Shown here: one piece after another, positions 41,803 to 50,623 of the stretch
Layout of the letters: every line of letters starts with the position of its first letter
Position numbering within the stretch: position 1 is the first letter of the stretch
Source of the DNA: Pyxidicoccus caerfyrddinensis
GTDB lineage: Bacteria; Myxococcota; Myxococcia; Myxococcales; Myxococcaceae
NCBI RefSeq assembly: GCF_010894405.1
Contig: NZ_JAAIYA010000014.1
Coordinates: 62,001-126,000, forward strand
Length of the DNA: 64,000 nt
Direction of reading: 5' to 3'
Position numbers and translations under genes: made by a program
Notes under the pieces: model-generated
What the model saw: the letters and a program-made list of their open reading frames with translations, nothing else
Told to the model about the DNA's origin: nothing
Databases searched by the model: none

Positions 41803-42585
41803 TCAGTGCTGCACGTCCACCACGAGTCGCGTCGGCTCGTGCAGCTCCATGACGCGGTACTTGTTGGGCCCCTTGTTGCCGAGCACCCACGTCACCTCGC
41901 CCTCGAAGTCACACGTGCGCTCCAGCTCGAGGATGACGGGCAGGCCGGGCTTCAGCTCCCGCTCCGCGACGGTGGCCTGTCCCTTGTCGTCGTGACCCCG
42001 CGCGGGAGTGAGCGTCACCTGGAGCCAGCCCTTGCCGGCCACGGTCGTCGGGTCTCCCGAGCCGCACTTGATGATGGGCTTGTCCACGTACTCCAGGCGG
42101 TAACCCGGGAGACTGGCACCGTCGAACTCGAACACCACGCGGTCGAAGTCCGCGTGCTGCCCCGCACGCACCGAGCGCAGCGTCACCGGCATGCCCGGGG
42201 CGCGCTTCAGCGTCACGTTGCCCGCCGTCCACTCGCGGTTCTTCACGTCCTCGGGAGGCTGCCCCGTCGCAGCCCCAGCAGCAGGCGCCGGAGTCGGAGG
42301 CACCGGGGGAGGCGTGGGCGCCGCCTCGGGAGCATCCTCCGGCTCCTGCTCCGCCTGGGCCACCGGCACCATGCCCCCGTCACTGGGGAGCACGACATGC
42401 ACGGGTGGCTTCGCGGCGGCCTCGCCCTCACGGGGCAGGGTGCCCGGCGGCGGGCCCGAGGGCTGGGCGGGTGAATCCTCCGGAGCGGGCAACTCCGCCG
42501 CGGGATGCGGAGGCCCCTCCTCCTTCTTCGAGCACCCGGCGATTCCGATACACCCCGCGAGCCACAGCGACGTCAGCCTGCGCAT
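41803..42585 (-). CDS. Lipoprotein with AMIN-like domain
   Basis: The product is 260 residues. The signal peptide ends GIAGCSKK, so Cys18 is lipidated. Residues 20-115 are a Pro/Ala-rich linker with no structure. The C-terminal part (about 118-258) is beta-rich: RSVRAGQHADFDRVVFEFDGASLPGYRLEYV is characteristic of AMIN-like domains (which bind peptidoglycan or surface glycans), followed by WLQVTLTPARGHDD and TRLVVDVQH. It probably anchors in a membrane and binds the cell wall. The gene lies on the opposite strand to malQ, 88 bases before the DUF1028 gene stop. Confidence 0.75.
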   Translation of the reverse strand: MRRLTSLWLAGCIGIAGCSKKEEGPPHPAAELPAPEDSPAQPSGPPPGTLPREGEAAAKPPVHVVLPSDGGMVPVAQAEQEPEDAPEAAPTPPPVPPTPAPAAGAATGQPPEDVKNREWTAGNVTLKRAPGMPVTLRSVRAGQHADFDRVVFEFDGASLPGYRLEYVDKPIIKCGSGDPTTVAGKGWLQVTLTPARGHDDKGQATVAERELKPGLPVILELERTCDFEGEVTWVLGNKGPNKYRVMELHEPTRLVVDVQH

Positions 42586-42672
42586 CGTCCGTCTCCTGGC
42601 GGCCCGCTCGGTGAGGGCCGGTGGCCCCCATCTCTCACGAGCGGCGCCCGGGTGCCAGCATCACCGCGCGTC

Positions 42673-43680
42673 TCACTGCCCCGGTGTTGGGCCGACGAGC
42701 GCGCCCAGGTCCGCGTCGCGCAGGAAGTTGACCAGCACACCGTCAATCTTCCGCACGCCGTCCACCACCACGGTGGGCTTCTCGAAGAAGAGGTTGTTCC
42801 ACACGAAGTCGGCCAGGGCCTGCTCGGCGCTCTGGGGCCAGCTGGCATCCATGGGCCCGCGGTAGTACCCGAGCTTGTGCAGCGCGCGCTTCACCACCTT
42901 GGTGTTCTCCCGGTCCAGCGCCACGAGGTCCGCCGTGTACGTCACGGCGAGGCCGCCCTGGTAGCGGTTCAGCTGCACCTCCAAGTCGCGCATCGCCGTG
43001 GTGCTGCCGTGGGTGACGGCCTCGGCAATCACGTGCGTGTAGAAGGCGGAGTCGTCCGTGCTGTTCCACACCCGCACGACGCCGGAGCGCTCGCCATTGC
43101 GGTCCCCACCCACGCGCGAGCCGGCCTTGAGCGAGGCGAACAGCCGCTGCGGCAGGCTGCCCCGGGCCTTGTCGAAGCTCTCGGCCATGACCCGGCACAT
43201 GTCGGCGGTGGTCTGGTTGTTCGCCTGCACCACGTAGGTGGCGCCCTTCACGGAGCACCGGAAGTCACTGCTCTCCTCACCCGTGCGCTGGCCCACCGTC
43301 ACGCTGCCGTCGGGGTTCAGCTTCACCGCGGCGAGCTGGCGGTACGCGCCATACGGGTCCGCCGCCATCACCGTGTCGACGGCGGCCTGCGGCGAGTCGC
43401 CCGAGTCGATGCGGGCGATGACGGCATTCGCGTCATCCACCGACGGCAGGTACATGGAGGCCACCGCCACGTCCGGGCGCCCGTAGGGCACCAGCCCGCT
43501 GACGCCGCTGGGGAAGGAGATGACGGCCATGCCGCACGACTTCTCCACCGGGTCGCACGCGACGATGGCGCGCGTGCCGAACAGGCGCGTGTTGACGGCG
43601 GGACGGTCCGCCGCGGACGCGGTGGAGGACGCCAGCAGCAGGGACGAGAGGACCAGCAGGCTGCGCTCGAGGAGCTTCAT
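42673..43680 (-). CDS. Exported DUF1028 protein with peptidoglycan-binding-like end
   Basis: The product is 335 residues. The signal peptide is at 1-23 (LLVLSSLLLASSTASAADR). From about 30 to 235 the DUF1028 domain (Ntn-hydrolase-like) is seen: TRLFGTRAIVACDPVEKSCGMAVISFPSGVSGLVPYG, VDDANAVIARIDSGDSPQAAVDTVMAADP, RTGEESSDFRCSVKGATYVVQANNQTTADMCRVMAESFD. The C-terminal 75 residues (TKVVKRALHKLGYYRGPMDASWPQSAEQALADFVW) resemble a putative peptidoglycan-binding repeat. Activity is not known for DUF1028. ATG 43680 is the start of a normal signal peptide; a longer frame adds ten residues. Confidence 0.82.
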   Translation of the reverse strand: MKLLERSLLVLSSLLLASSTASAADRPAVNTRLFGTRAIVACDPVEKSCGMAVISFPSGVSGLVPYGRPDVAVASMYLPSVDDANAVIARIDSGDSPQAAVDTVMAADPYGAYRQLAAVKLNPDGSVTVGQRTGEESSDFRCSVKGATYVVQANNQTTADMCRVMAESFDKARGSLPQRLFASLKAGSRVGGDRNGERSGVVRVWNSTDDSAFYTHVIAEAVTHGSTTAMRDLEVQLNRYQGGLAVTYTADLVALDRENTKVVKRALHKLGYYRGPMDASWPQSAEQALADFVWNNLFFEKPTVVVDGVRKIDGVLVNFLRDADLGALVGPTPGQ

Positions 43681-44111
43681 GGTGGGGACCTCGGGACGAG
43701 GGACTCCCATCCGACACGCGTGAAGTCCGCGCGGCGGTGGGGTTCCACGGGGTGGGTTGTGGAGTCCCGGGCCGCGATGCCATCCGCCCCGGGCACTGTC
43801 GGGACGAAAAACGACGCGCCTGCCTGCTCATATCGGGGACTCGGGACGGCCCCGGAATACCGGCCGGCTGGGGCTTCGCGGAGTCTCACCGGCCGAGGCG
43901 CTCCGACCTTTCCGGAGAGGGCCCGGTGTCCTGGCTGCCCGGAACACGGTGGAGCCGGCGTGTGTCACTTCCCGGAAAATTGAAACAGCGGCGCTCCGGC
44001 AACCGGATGCAAATGCATGACACACGGAGGGCCGGGCCGCGGTTATGGTGCGCGCCCGGCCGCAGTCCGCGTGGCCCCCTTCAACGCGAACGAACCGGAG
44101 AGCAACACCTC
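43681..44111. other. 431-base divergent intergenic region
   Basis: No gene is seen between the DUF1028 gene and the aminotransferase gene, which are transcribed away from each other. GGCCGGGC (44030-44037) pairs with GCCCGGCC (44054-44061), a GC-rich hairpin in the aminotransferase leader. ATGCA-AA-TGCAT at 44007-44018 is a short dyad. The messenger leader or promoter may lie here; nothing more can be said. Confidence 0.5.
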
Positions 44112-45413
44112 ATGGCAATCGACCTCACCTCCCTTCCCCGCCCGTCACGGGATGATTCCACCGTGGGCACCATGGCGAGGGGTCTCGTCGGCAGCGAGAT
44201 CCTCAAGATCGCCGCGCAAATCCGGGAGCTCGTCGCCAAAGGCCAGAAGGTGTGCAACCTCACGGTGGGCGACTTCGCGCCGAAGGAGTTCCCCATCCCC
44301 GACGGGCTGCGGCAGAACATCGCCACCGCGCTCCAGGCCGGGGAGACGAACTACCCGCCGTCCGACGGCGTGCTCGACCTGCGCCAGTCGGTGCAGCGCT
44401 TCTACGAGCGCGCGCTCGGCCTGAAGTACCCGCTGGAGGGCATCGTCATCGCCGGCGGCGCCCGCCCCATCATCTACGGCACCTACCGCGCCGTGCTCGA
44501 CGAGGGTGAGACGGTCGTCTACCCGGTGCCGTCGTGGAACAACAACCACTACGCGTACATCATGGGCGCCAAGAGCGTGGTGGTGGAGACGGACCCCGCG
44601 CACGGCTTCATGCCCACCGTGGAGCAGCTCGCGCCGCACCTGCCCTCCGCGCGCCTCTTGTGCCTGTGCAGCCCGCTCAACCCCACCGGCACCATGATTT
44701 CGCCGGACGGGCTGGCCGCCATCTGCGAGCGCGTCGTCGCGGAGAACCGCGAGCGTGAGAAGCGCGGCCAGAAGCCGCTCATCCTCATGTACGACCAGAT
44801 TTATTGGGTGCTGAGCTTCGGCGCGGTGAAGCACGTGACGCCGGTGGAGCTGGTGCCCGAAATCGCGCCGTACACCGTCTTCGTGGACGGCATCTCCAAG
44901 GCCTTCGCCGCCACCGGCGTGCGCGTGGGCTGGGGCGTGGGCCCGCCGACCATCATCGCCCGCATGCGCGACGTGCTGGGCCACGTGGGCGCCTGGGCGC
45001 CCAAGGCCGAGCAGGTGGCGGTGGCCCGCTACCTCGACGACACGCAGGCCACCGAGTCCTTCCTCACGGTGATGCGCCAGCGCGTGGACGAGCGGCTGGA
45101 GGCGCTGCACAAGGGCTTCACGCGGATGCGCGAGGCGGGCCTGCCGGTGCAGCACATCGCCCCGCAGGGCGCCATCTACCTCAGCGTGCGCTTCGACCTG
45201 ATTGGCAAGGGCGGCCTGAAGACGAACGACGACATCCGCAAGCTGCTGCTGGAGAAGGCCAGCTTCGCGGTGGTGCCGTTCCAGGCCTTCGGCCTCCCCG
45301 CCGACACCGGCTGGTTCCGCCTGTCCGTCGGTGCCACCTCGGTGAAGGAAATCGAGGAGGCCCTGCCCCGCGTGGAGGCCGCCCTCCGCGAGGCGCTCGC
45401 CGCCGGGAAGTAG
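44112..45413 (+). CDS. Class I/II pyridoxal-phosphate aminotransferase
   Basis: The product is 433 residues. The Schiff-base lysine is Lys263 in VDGISKAFAATGVRVGWGVG. The PLP-contact motif SPLNPTGTMISPDGL and the substrate-binding YPVPSWNNNHYAYIMGA are those of the aspartate aminotransferase fold type I. MYDQIYWVLSFGAV has the family's Asp and Tyr, and FRLSVGATSVKEIEEALPR holds the terminal Arg. The N-terminal DLTSLPRPSRDDSTVGTMARGLVGSEILKIAAQIRELVAKGQKVCNLTVGDFAP is the family start, so ATG 44112 (GGAGAGCAACACCTC upstream) is right. The amino acid used as substrate is not clear. Confidence 0.92.
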   Translation: MAIDLTSLPRPSRDDSTVGTMARGLVGSEILKIAAQIRELVAKGQKVCNLTVGDFAPKEFPIPDGLRQNIATALQAGETNYPPSDGVLDLRQSVQRFYERALGLKYPLEGIVIAGGARPIIYGTYRAVLDEGETVVYPVPSWNNNHYAYIMGAKSVVVETDPAHGFMPTVEQLAPHLPSARLLCLCSPLNPTGTMISPDGLAAICERVVAENREREKRGQKPLILMYDQIYWVLSFGAVKHVTPVELVPEIAPYTVFVDGISKAFAATGVRVGWGVGPPTIIARMRDVLGHVGAWAPKAEQVAVARYLDDTQATESFLTVMRQRVDERLEALHKGFTRMREAGLPVQHIAPQGAIYLSVRFDLIGKGGLKTNDDIRKLLLEKASFAVVPFQAFGLPADTGWFRLSVGATSVKEIEEALPRVEAALREALAAGK

Positions 45414-45429
45414 TCCGTCCCAGCCATCC

Positions 45430-45460
45430 GGTGGGGCACCGTCCGCACGAGGTCCCCACC
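45430..45460 (+). terminator. Hairpin terminator after the aminotransferase gene
   Basis: GGTGGGG (45430-45436) pairs with CCCCACC (45454-45460) around 17 bases. It begins 17 bases after the stop. Several other GC-rich dyads follow up to 45560, so the assignment is tentative. Confidence 0.4.
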
Positions 45461-45641
45461 GTGCCCGGGCCCTGGAGAACGGACCCGGGGACGCCAGGTC
45501 TCACGGCATTTTCGGGCCGGAACCGGACGTTCTTCCGGACGGGGAACCCGGGAATACACTGCCCGGGCTTCCGTTGGTCCGGGCCCGTGCCCGGCCGGGA
45601 CTCAGGCGTCCGGGCTTCCCTCAACGCGTGCCATCCTCACC

Positions 45642-46934
45642 ATGCTCAAGCGATTCGTGGACGTCCGGGACGAGGAGGTGGGCGCGGTCCTCGGCTCGTT
45701 CCTCTACTTCTTCACGCTGATGTGCGGCTACGCCATCCTCAAGCCCATCCGCACGGAGCTGGGCACGGCGGGCAGCGTGAAGGATTTGCCCGAGCTCTAC
45801 ACGGCGACGTTCCTGGTGATGCTGGCGGTGGTGCCGGCCTTCTCGGCCGTGGTGGCGCGCTGGCCGCGGCGCGTCGTGATTCCGCTCGTGTATCGCTTCT
45901 TCCTGCTGTGCCTGCTGGTGTTGTTCGCGCTGCTGAAGCTGGGAGTGGCGCCGGTGCTGGTGTCGCGCGTCTTCTTCGTGTGGCTGAGCGTCTACAACCT
46001 GTTCGTCGTCTCCATCTTCTGGAGCTTCATGTCGGACGTCTTCGCCAGCGGCCAGGGCAAGCGTCTGTTCGGCTTCATCGCCGCGGGAGGCACCACGGGC
46101 ATGCTCGTGGGGCCCTTCCTGGTGGGGCGCCTCGCGAAGCCGCTGGGCCCCGTCAACCTCATCCTCATCACCGTGGTGCTGCTGGAGGTGAGCACGCAGT
46201 GCGTGCGCCGGCTGGCGAACTGGGCCCATGACGTCCAGCACCAGCCCCCGGCCGCGGAGGGCCCCGTGGGCGGCGGCGTGCTCGCCGGGCTGCGGCTCCT
46301 CGTGACGTCGCCGTTCCTGCTGGCGCTCGGGCTCCAGGTGCTGCTGTACGCGGCCACGTCCACGTTCATCAACTTCCAGGAGGTGCGGCTCGTCTCCGAG
46401 GTGGGCAAGGACGCCGCGCACCGCACCGCGCTGTACGGCGACATCGACTTCTACGTGCAGCTGGCGACGCTGCTGTTGCAGGCGCTGGTGACGGGGCGCT
46501 TCATCTCGAAGCTGGGGCTGGGCGCGGCCATGGCGGTGGCGCCGGTGCTCACCGCGCTGGGCTTCCTGGGGCTGGCCGCGGTGCCGGTGCTGGGAGTGCT
46601 GATTGCCTTCAAGTCGGTGCGTGGGGCGAGCCACTACGCGCTGGAGCGCCCGTCGCGGGAAATCCTCTTCACCACGGTGGACCGCGAGGCCCGCTACAAG
46701 TCGAAGAGCTTCATCGACACGGTGGTGTACCGGGGCAGCGACACGCTGAGCGGGTGGCTCCAGGAGGGGCTCAAGGGCCTGGGCATGAGCATGTCGGGCC
46801 TGTCCCTGGTGGCGGTGCCGCTGGCGGGGCTGTGGCTCGCGGTGTCGCTGTACCTCGCGCGACACCAGCGGAAGCACGCCGGCACTCCGGCCACGCTCGG
46901 GCCCGCGGTTCCCGATAATGTCCCGGCCCGCTGA
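45642..46934 (+). CDS. MFS-type nucleotide-transporter-like membrane protein
   Basis: The product is 430 residues with about 11-12 transmembrane helices. The opening RFVDVRDEEVGAVLGSFLYFFTLMCGYAILKPIRTELGTAGSV is typical of a group of MFS proteins related to the ATP/ADP (NTP/NDP) exchange carriers, as is VYNLFVVSIFWSFMSDVFASGQGKRLFGFIAAGGTTGMLVGPFL. No energy-coupling acidic residue can be assigned by eye, and the free-living relatives are not known to import ATP, so the substrate is open. The C-terminus is soluble and Pro-rich (RHQRKHAGTPATLGP). It is followed 57 bp later by an epimerase gene on the same strand, and could share its transcript. Confidence 0.8.
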   Translation: MLKRFVDVRDEEVGAVLGSFLYFFTLMCGYAILKPIRTELGTAGSVKDLPELYTATFLVMLAVVPAFSAVVARWPRRVVIPLVYRFFLLCLLVLFALLKLGVAPVLVSRVFFVWLSVYNLFVVSIFWSFMSDVFASGQGKRLFGFIAAGGTTGMLVGPFLVGRLAKPLGPVNLILITVVLLEVSTQCVRRLANWAHDVQHQPPAAEGPVGGGVLAGLRLLVTSPFLLALGLQVLLYAATSTFINFQEVRLVSEVGKDAAHRTALYGDIDFYVQLATLLLQALVTGRFISKLGLGAAMAVAPVLTALGFLGLAAVPVLGVLIAFKSVRGASHYALERPSREILFTTVDREARYKSKSFIDTVVYRGSDTLSGWLQEGLKGLGMSMSGLSLVAVPLAGLWLAVSLYLARHQRKHAGTPATLGPAVPDNVPAR

Positions 46935-46991
46935 AGGCGGCCCGTCCGCACGCAGTCCCTCGAAGCAACAGGGCAACAGGAGAAACACGGC

Positions 46992-48179
46992 ATGAAGCTG
47001 TCCCGCAGAGGAGTGATTCAGGGAGCGGCCGCGGTGGGCTCGCTCTGGGCGCTGGGCTGTGCCTCGTCGAGCAAGTCCGGCGCGGGCGGTACGGATGCGG
47101 ACACGGGCGCGCAGGGGCAGGCCGCGAAGGTGCCGCCGCCGGGCAAGCCGCAGAACATCCTCATCCTCGGCGGCACCCAGTTCCTGGGCCCGGCGCTGGT
47201 GGAGTTCGCGCGCTCGCGCGGCCACACCGTCACCCTGTTCAACCGCGGCCGCACCAACCCCAGCCTCTTCCCGGACGTGGAGAAGCTGCAGGGCAACCGC
47301 GACCCGAGCAAGGACACGGGCCTGAAGGCGCTCGAGGGCCGCAAGTGGGACGCGGTGGTGGACACCTCCGGCTATGTGCCGCGCATCGTGAAGGCCTCGG
47401 CGGAGCTGCTGGCGCCCAACGTGGAGCACTACGTCTTCGTCTCCTCCATCTCCGTCTACAAGGACCTGTCGCAGTACGGCGTCGACGAGTCCTCGCCGGT
47501 GGCGACGATGACGGACGAGACGGATGAGAAGGTGATGGAGAACTACGGCGCGCTGAAGGCGCTGTGCGAGAAGGCGGCGGAGACGGCCATGCCGGGCCGC
47601 GTCCTCAACGTGCGCCCGGGCCTGATTGTCGGGCCGGACGACCCGTCGGACCGCTTCACCTACTGGCCGGTGCGCGTGGCGCGCGGCGGCGAGGTGCTGG
47701 CGCCGGGTGACGGGCAGGACCCCACGCAGTTCATCGACGCGCGAGATTTGGCCGCGTGGATCATCCTCGGCGTCGAGCGCCGCACGAAGGGCGTCTTCAA
47801 CGCCACGGGCCCCAGCCAGCCGGTGCTGATGGAGGACCTGCTGGAGTTGACCAAGAAGACCACGGGCAGCGACGCGAGCTTCACGTGGGTGGACACGGCC
47901 TTCCTGGACAAGCAGAAGGTGGCGGCCTGGACGGACATGCCGGTGTGGGTGCCGCGCACGGGTGAGGAGAAGGGACTGGGGAGGATTGGCATCGAGAAGG
48001 CGGTGGCCACGGGCCTCACCTTCCGGCCCACGGCGGACACGATTCGCGACACGCTGGCGTGGTTCAAGACGCTGCCGCCCGAGCGTCAGGCGAAGCTGTA
48101 TGCCGGCGTCACCGCCGAGCGCGAGAAGGAAGTGCTCGCGGCCTGGCACCAGGAGAAGGGCACCGCGAAGGCGGGCTGA
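46992..48179 (+). CDS. Tat-exported lipoprotein of the NAD-dependent epimerase/dehydratase family
   Basis: The product is 395 residues. The N-terminus MKLSRRGVIQGAAAVGSLWALGC contains a twin-arginine motif (Arg5-Arg6) and a lipobox with Cys23, so it is likely a Tat-dependent lipoprotein. A linker follows, then an extended SDR fold from about 55: NILILGGTQFLGPALVEFARSRGHTVTLFNRG has the nucleotide-binding glycine loop, VDTSGYVPRIVKASAELLA the second strand set, VFVSSISVYKDLSQYG the active-site region, and YGALKALCEKAAE the catalytic Tyr-x-x-x-Lys. GLIVGPDDPSDRFTYWPVRVARGGEVLAPGDGQDPTQFIDARDLA completes the domain. Relatives in the cytoplasm reduce or isomerise nucleotide sugars. A periplasmic location for a cofactor-dependent enzyme is odd (see findings). 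AACAGGAG precedes ATG 46992. Confidence 0.9.
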   Translation: MKLSRRGVIQGAAAVGSLWALGCASSSKSGAGGTDADTGAQGQAAKVPPPGKPQNILILGGTQFLGPALVEFARSRGHTVTLFNRGRTNPSLFPDVEKLQGNRDPSKDTGLKALEGRKWDAVVDTSGYVPRIVKASAELLAPNVEHYVFVSSISVYKDLSQYGVDESSPVATMTDETDEKVMENYGALKALCEKAAETAMPGRVLNVRPGLIVGPDDPSDRFTYWPVRVARGGEVLAPGDGQDPTQFIDARDLAAWIILGVERRTKGVFNATGPSQPVLMEDLLELTKKTTGSDASFTWVDTAFLDKQKVAAWTDMPVWVPRTGEEKGLGRIGIEKAVATGLTFRPTADTIRDTLAWFKTLPPERQAKLYAGVTAEREKEVLAAWHQEKGTAKAG

Positions 48180-48385
48180 CGGCCCTCAGGCGCGGATGAC
48201 GGTGACGGGGAGGCCCGAGGGTGTACGGGCCTCCTCGGCGCGGGTGCGCTCGGCGTGGCTGTCCCGGTGGATTCCCGGCACTCCACCCCGCCAGTTCTTG
48301 CAACCGGGTAGACAGCTTGACAGGAGAGGTGCGCGGCACGGCTCGCCCTCACGGTGGAGTCTCTGTCCGCCGCGAGGGAGCGACG

Positions 48386-49948
48386 ATGACGCCCGACCTG
48401 AACCTCTCCGTCTTCCTGCCGCGAGCCCGCGCGCTGAGCGTGCTGCTGGCCCTGGTGCTCGCGGCCTGCGGTGGCAAGGAGGTGAAGCCCGACGACCCGC
48501 TGGATGCCGGCACGGGCGTCGCGGACGCGGGCACGGACGACACGGATGCCGGCACGGACGACACGGATGCCGGCACGGTCGAGACGGGCGCCTGCGCTCC
48601 GCTGAAGCTCGAGCGTGATTTGCAACTCGATGGCTTCCGTACCGACCACTACACCTGGCGTGACGACGACTGCCGGCCGCGCTCGGCCGCGCTCGTGCGC
48701 AACGACGCCACGGACCCGGCGGGGTGGAACGGCGGCTACCTGCGCCGCTACACCTACGAGGTGCAGGGCGCCACGCGCACCTGTGACGGCGCGCACGACC
48801 AGGTCCCCGGCTGGGGCATGGTGGTGTGCCACCTCAAGGACGGCGCCACCTGGGGCAACTGGACCGAGGGCATCCGCGGCACCGGCCGCACCCTCTTCGA
48901 GGGCCGCCACCACGCGCTGCACGAGTTCCGCTGGCCGCTCCCGCTCGACGGCCACGTCGTCAACGTCACCGTGCACTACCTCTTCGCCACCGGCCGGAGC
49001 CACCCGCTCTACGCGATTACGCACGACGCCTCGGGCTTCGCCGCCGACCTCATCGAAGCCGACGTGCGCTCGCCCTACGGCGACCTGCTCTTCGACGACA
49101 ACGCCAACGCCGAAATCGCCGGCCTGGGCTGGGGGGACCGCAACCGCTTCGTCACGCTCTCCTCCCCGGTGACGATGAACACCGGCTGGGACTATGCCGC
49201 TCCCAACGTCGTCCCCTACACCCGCATGTGGACGGCGGCGCCGGACGCGGAGATGGGCGTGGTGCAGACGCAGACGTGGGAGCAGAAGCCCGCGGGCGGC
49301 TACTGGCTCTACCCCAGCCGGGGCGCTCGCGACGCGGACGGCCCCATGCCCGTGGACTACAACTGGACGTACCAGCTCAACCAGTACGAGCTGCCGACCA
49401 CCACCCAGTCGCACCGCCTGGCGTGGGGCAGCAACTTCGGCGCGGTGGGGCAGCGCCAGTACCCGCGCTATGGCGACGACGCCAACCTCTCCGGCCACCC
49501 CTACCAGAGCTACTCCACCTTCCTGGTACTGGGCACCCATGCCAGCAACCCGGTGCTGAAGCTGGCCGCCGAGGTGGAGGCCTGGCAGGGCGTCCGGCTG
49601 ATGGCCACCGAGGGCACCGTGGCCACCCGCGGCCCCGGAGGCGTGGGACGTGCCGACGCCGTGACGTACGACGTGCCCGGCTACAACCCCGTCTACGCCA
49701 CCTGGGAGGCCCAGGCCGCCAGCAACCGCGCCACGCTCCGCTTCGAGGCCGGCGCCCGCAGCCTCACGCACCCCCTGGTGGTGCTGCGCGGCTACACCGC
49801 CTCGACGCCACCCACCCGCGTCACGCTGGACGGACAGGCGCTCACGGCGGACGTGGACTACTTCGTCTCGGTGGACGCCGCCGGAGACACGCTGTGGCTC
49901 ACGGTGAACCGCACCCTCACCGGCACCATGACGCTGCACGTGGAGTGA
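48386..49948 (+). CDS. Large lipoprotein with DAGTDDT repeat linker, function unknown
   Basis: The product is 520 residues. The signal peptide ends LVLAACGG (Cys28). A low-complexity linker (DAGTGVADAGTDDTDAGTDD and so on, about 35-65) follows, coded by 21-base repeats. The remaining 450 residues are rich in aromatic residues and beta strands (GWNGGYLRRYTYEVQG, YGDLLFDDNANAEIAGLGWGDRNRF, YWLYPSRGARDADGP, YNWTYQLNQYELPTTTQSHRLAWGSNFG) with no recognised catalytic motif. The last 90 residues look like a beta-sandwich. It is probably a surface protein acting on or binding a carbohydrate or lipid. GAGGGAG precedes ATG 48386. Codon use is like that of other genes here. Confidence 0.78.
   Translation: MTPDLNLSVFLPRARALSVLLALVLAACGGKEVKPDDPLDAGTGVADAGTDDTDAGTDDTDAGTVETGACAPLKLERDLQLDGFRTDHYTWRDDDCRPRSAALVRNDATDPAGWNGGYLRRYTYEVQGATRTCDGAHDQVPGWGMVVCHLKDGATWGNWTEGIRGTGRTLFEGRHHALHEFRWPLPLDGHVVNVTVHYLFATGRSHPLYAITHDASGFAADLIEADVRSPYGDLLFDDNANAEIAGLGWGDRNRFVTLSSPVTMNTGWDYAAPNVVPYTRMWTAAPDAEMGVVQTQTWEQKPAGGYWLYPSRGARDADGPMPVDYNWTYQLNQYELPTTTQSHRLAWGSNFGAVGQRQYPRYGDDANLSGHPYQSYSTFLVLGTHASNPVLKLAAEVEAWQGVRLMATEGTVATRGPGGVGRADAVTYDVPGYNPVYATWEAQAASNRATLRFEAGARSLTHPLVVLRGYTASTPPTRVTLDGQALTADVDYFVSVDAAGDTLWLTVNRTLTGTMTLHVE
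48524..48565 (+). repeat. Tandem 21-base repeat coding for DAGTDDT
   Basis: Two complete units (48524-48544, 48545-48565) and a partial third unit encode DAGTDDT. They are nearly identical (GAC/GAT and GCG/GCC differences only). They form the spacer between the lipid anchor and the folded part of the lipoprotein. Confidence 0.75.
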
Positions 49949-50182
49949 GGCCGCCGGGCCCGCAAAAAGCTACGGGGGATGCCCCGATGGACTCGGAGCA
50001 CCCCCCGGATATGACCCATTCTCGGGTTCGCTCTCCCCCTCTTGGCGAGCGTGACCCCGGGTCCCCCTACCGCAGACGCCACCGCCCCCGCGGCAACGTC
50101 CTCCGACCCGCCCTTGATGTGTCCGGAGGGCCTTGGACCCCTCCAGCGAACCTTTTCGAGACGCGCATCCCCCCGGTGCGCG

Positions 50183-50623
50183 TCAGGGCTCCGTGCGGCG
50201 CGTGTCCGGTACCCCTTGTACCGACACCCGCACGAGCCGTGACTCCCCCTTCGAGCGTCCGGCGTCCTCCCAGGCCACCGCGGGCCGCGAGAGTGCTCGC
50301 AGCCGCGCCAGTGTCTGGGCCCGTCCGAACGTCTGCGGGCGCATGGATGCCACCCGCGTCACATTCCCCATGACTTCATGAAGTGACTCGGCGGCGGTCG
50401 ACTTCGCGAGTACCGCCAGCTGCGTCCGCTTCGCCCCCGCGAAGACGGCCAGTGCCGGTACCGCGATTCCCCCTGTCTCCCCCTCGACCGCCCCCTGCCA
50501 CTCCCCCCAGGACTGACGCCCTGGCCTGCGAATCGTGGCCCCTGTGTCTCCGCGCGACATGCCACCGGGCCTCATGCTGCCCCCCGGAATCCCCTGGCCC
50601 GACTCATGCGCGACGTGTGACAT
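50183..50623 (-). CDS. Hypothetical protein, probably real
   Basis: The product is 146 residues. It starts at ATG 50623 after a purine-rich AGGGGGGGGAGCAG. The sequence opens SHVAHESGQGIPGGSMRPGGMSRGDTGATIRRPG (Gly/Arg-rich), then GIAVPALAVFAGAKRTQLAVLAKSTAAESLHEVMGNVTRVASMRPQ, a possible hydrophobic plus amphipathic part, and ends in a charged region. Codon third positions are mostly G/C with few rare codons, which supports coding. No family was recognised. The opposite strand is also open but has a less convincing codon pattern. It is divergent from the topoisomerase-RecQ gene. Confidence 0.45.
   Translation of the reverse strand: MSHVAHESGQGIPGGSMRPGGMSRGDTGATIRRPGRQSWGEWQGAVEGETGGIAVPALAVFAGAKRTQLAVLAKSTAAESLHEVMGNVTRVASMRPQTFGRAQTLARLRALSRPAVAWEDAGRSKGESRLVRVSVQGVPDTRRTEP

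Noticed and set aside
45621-48149. An 842-codon open frame on the minus strand
   Set aside because: Antisense to the MFS and epimerase genes; no motifs.
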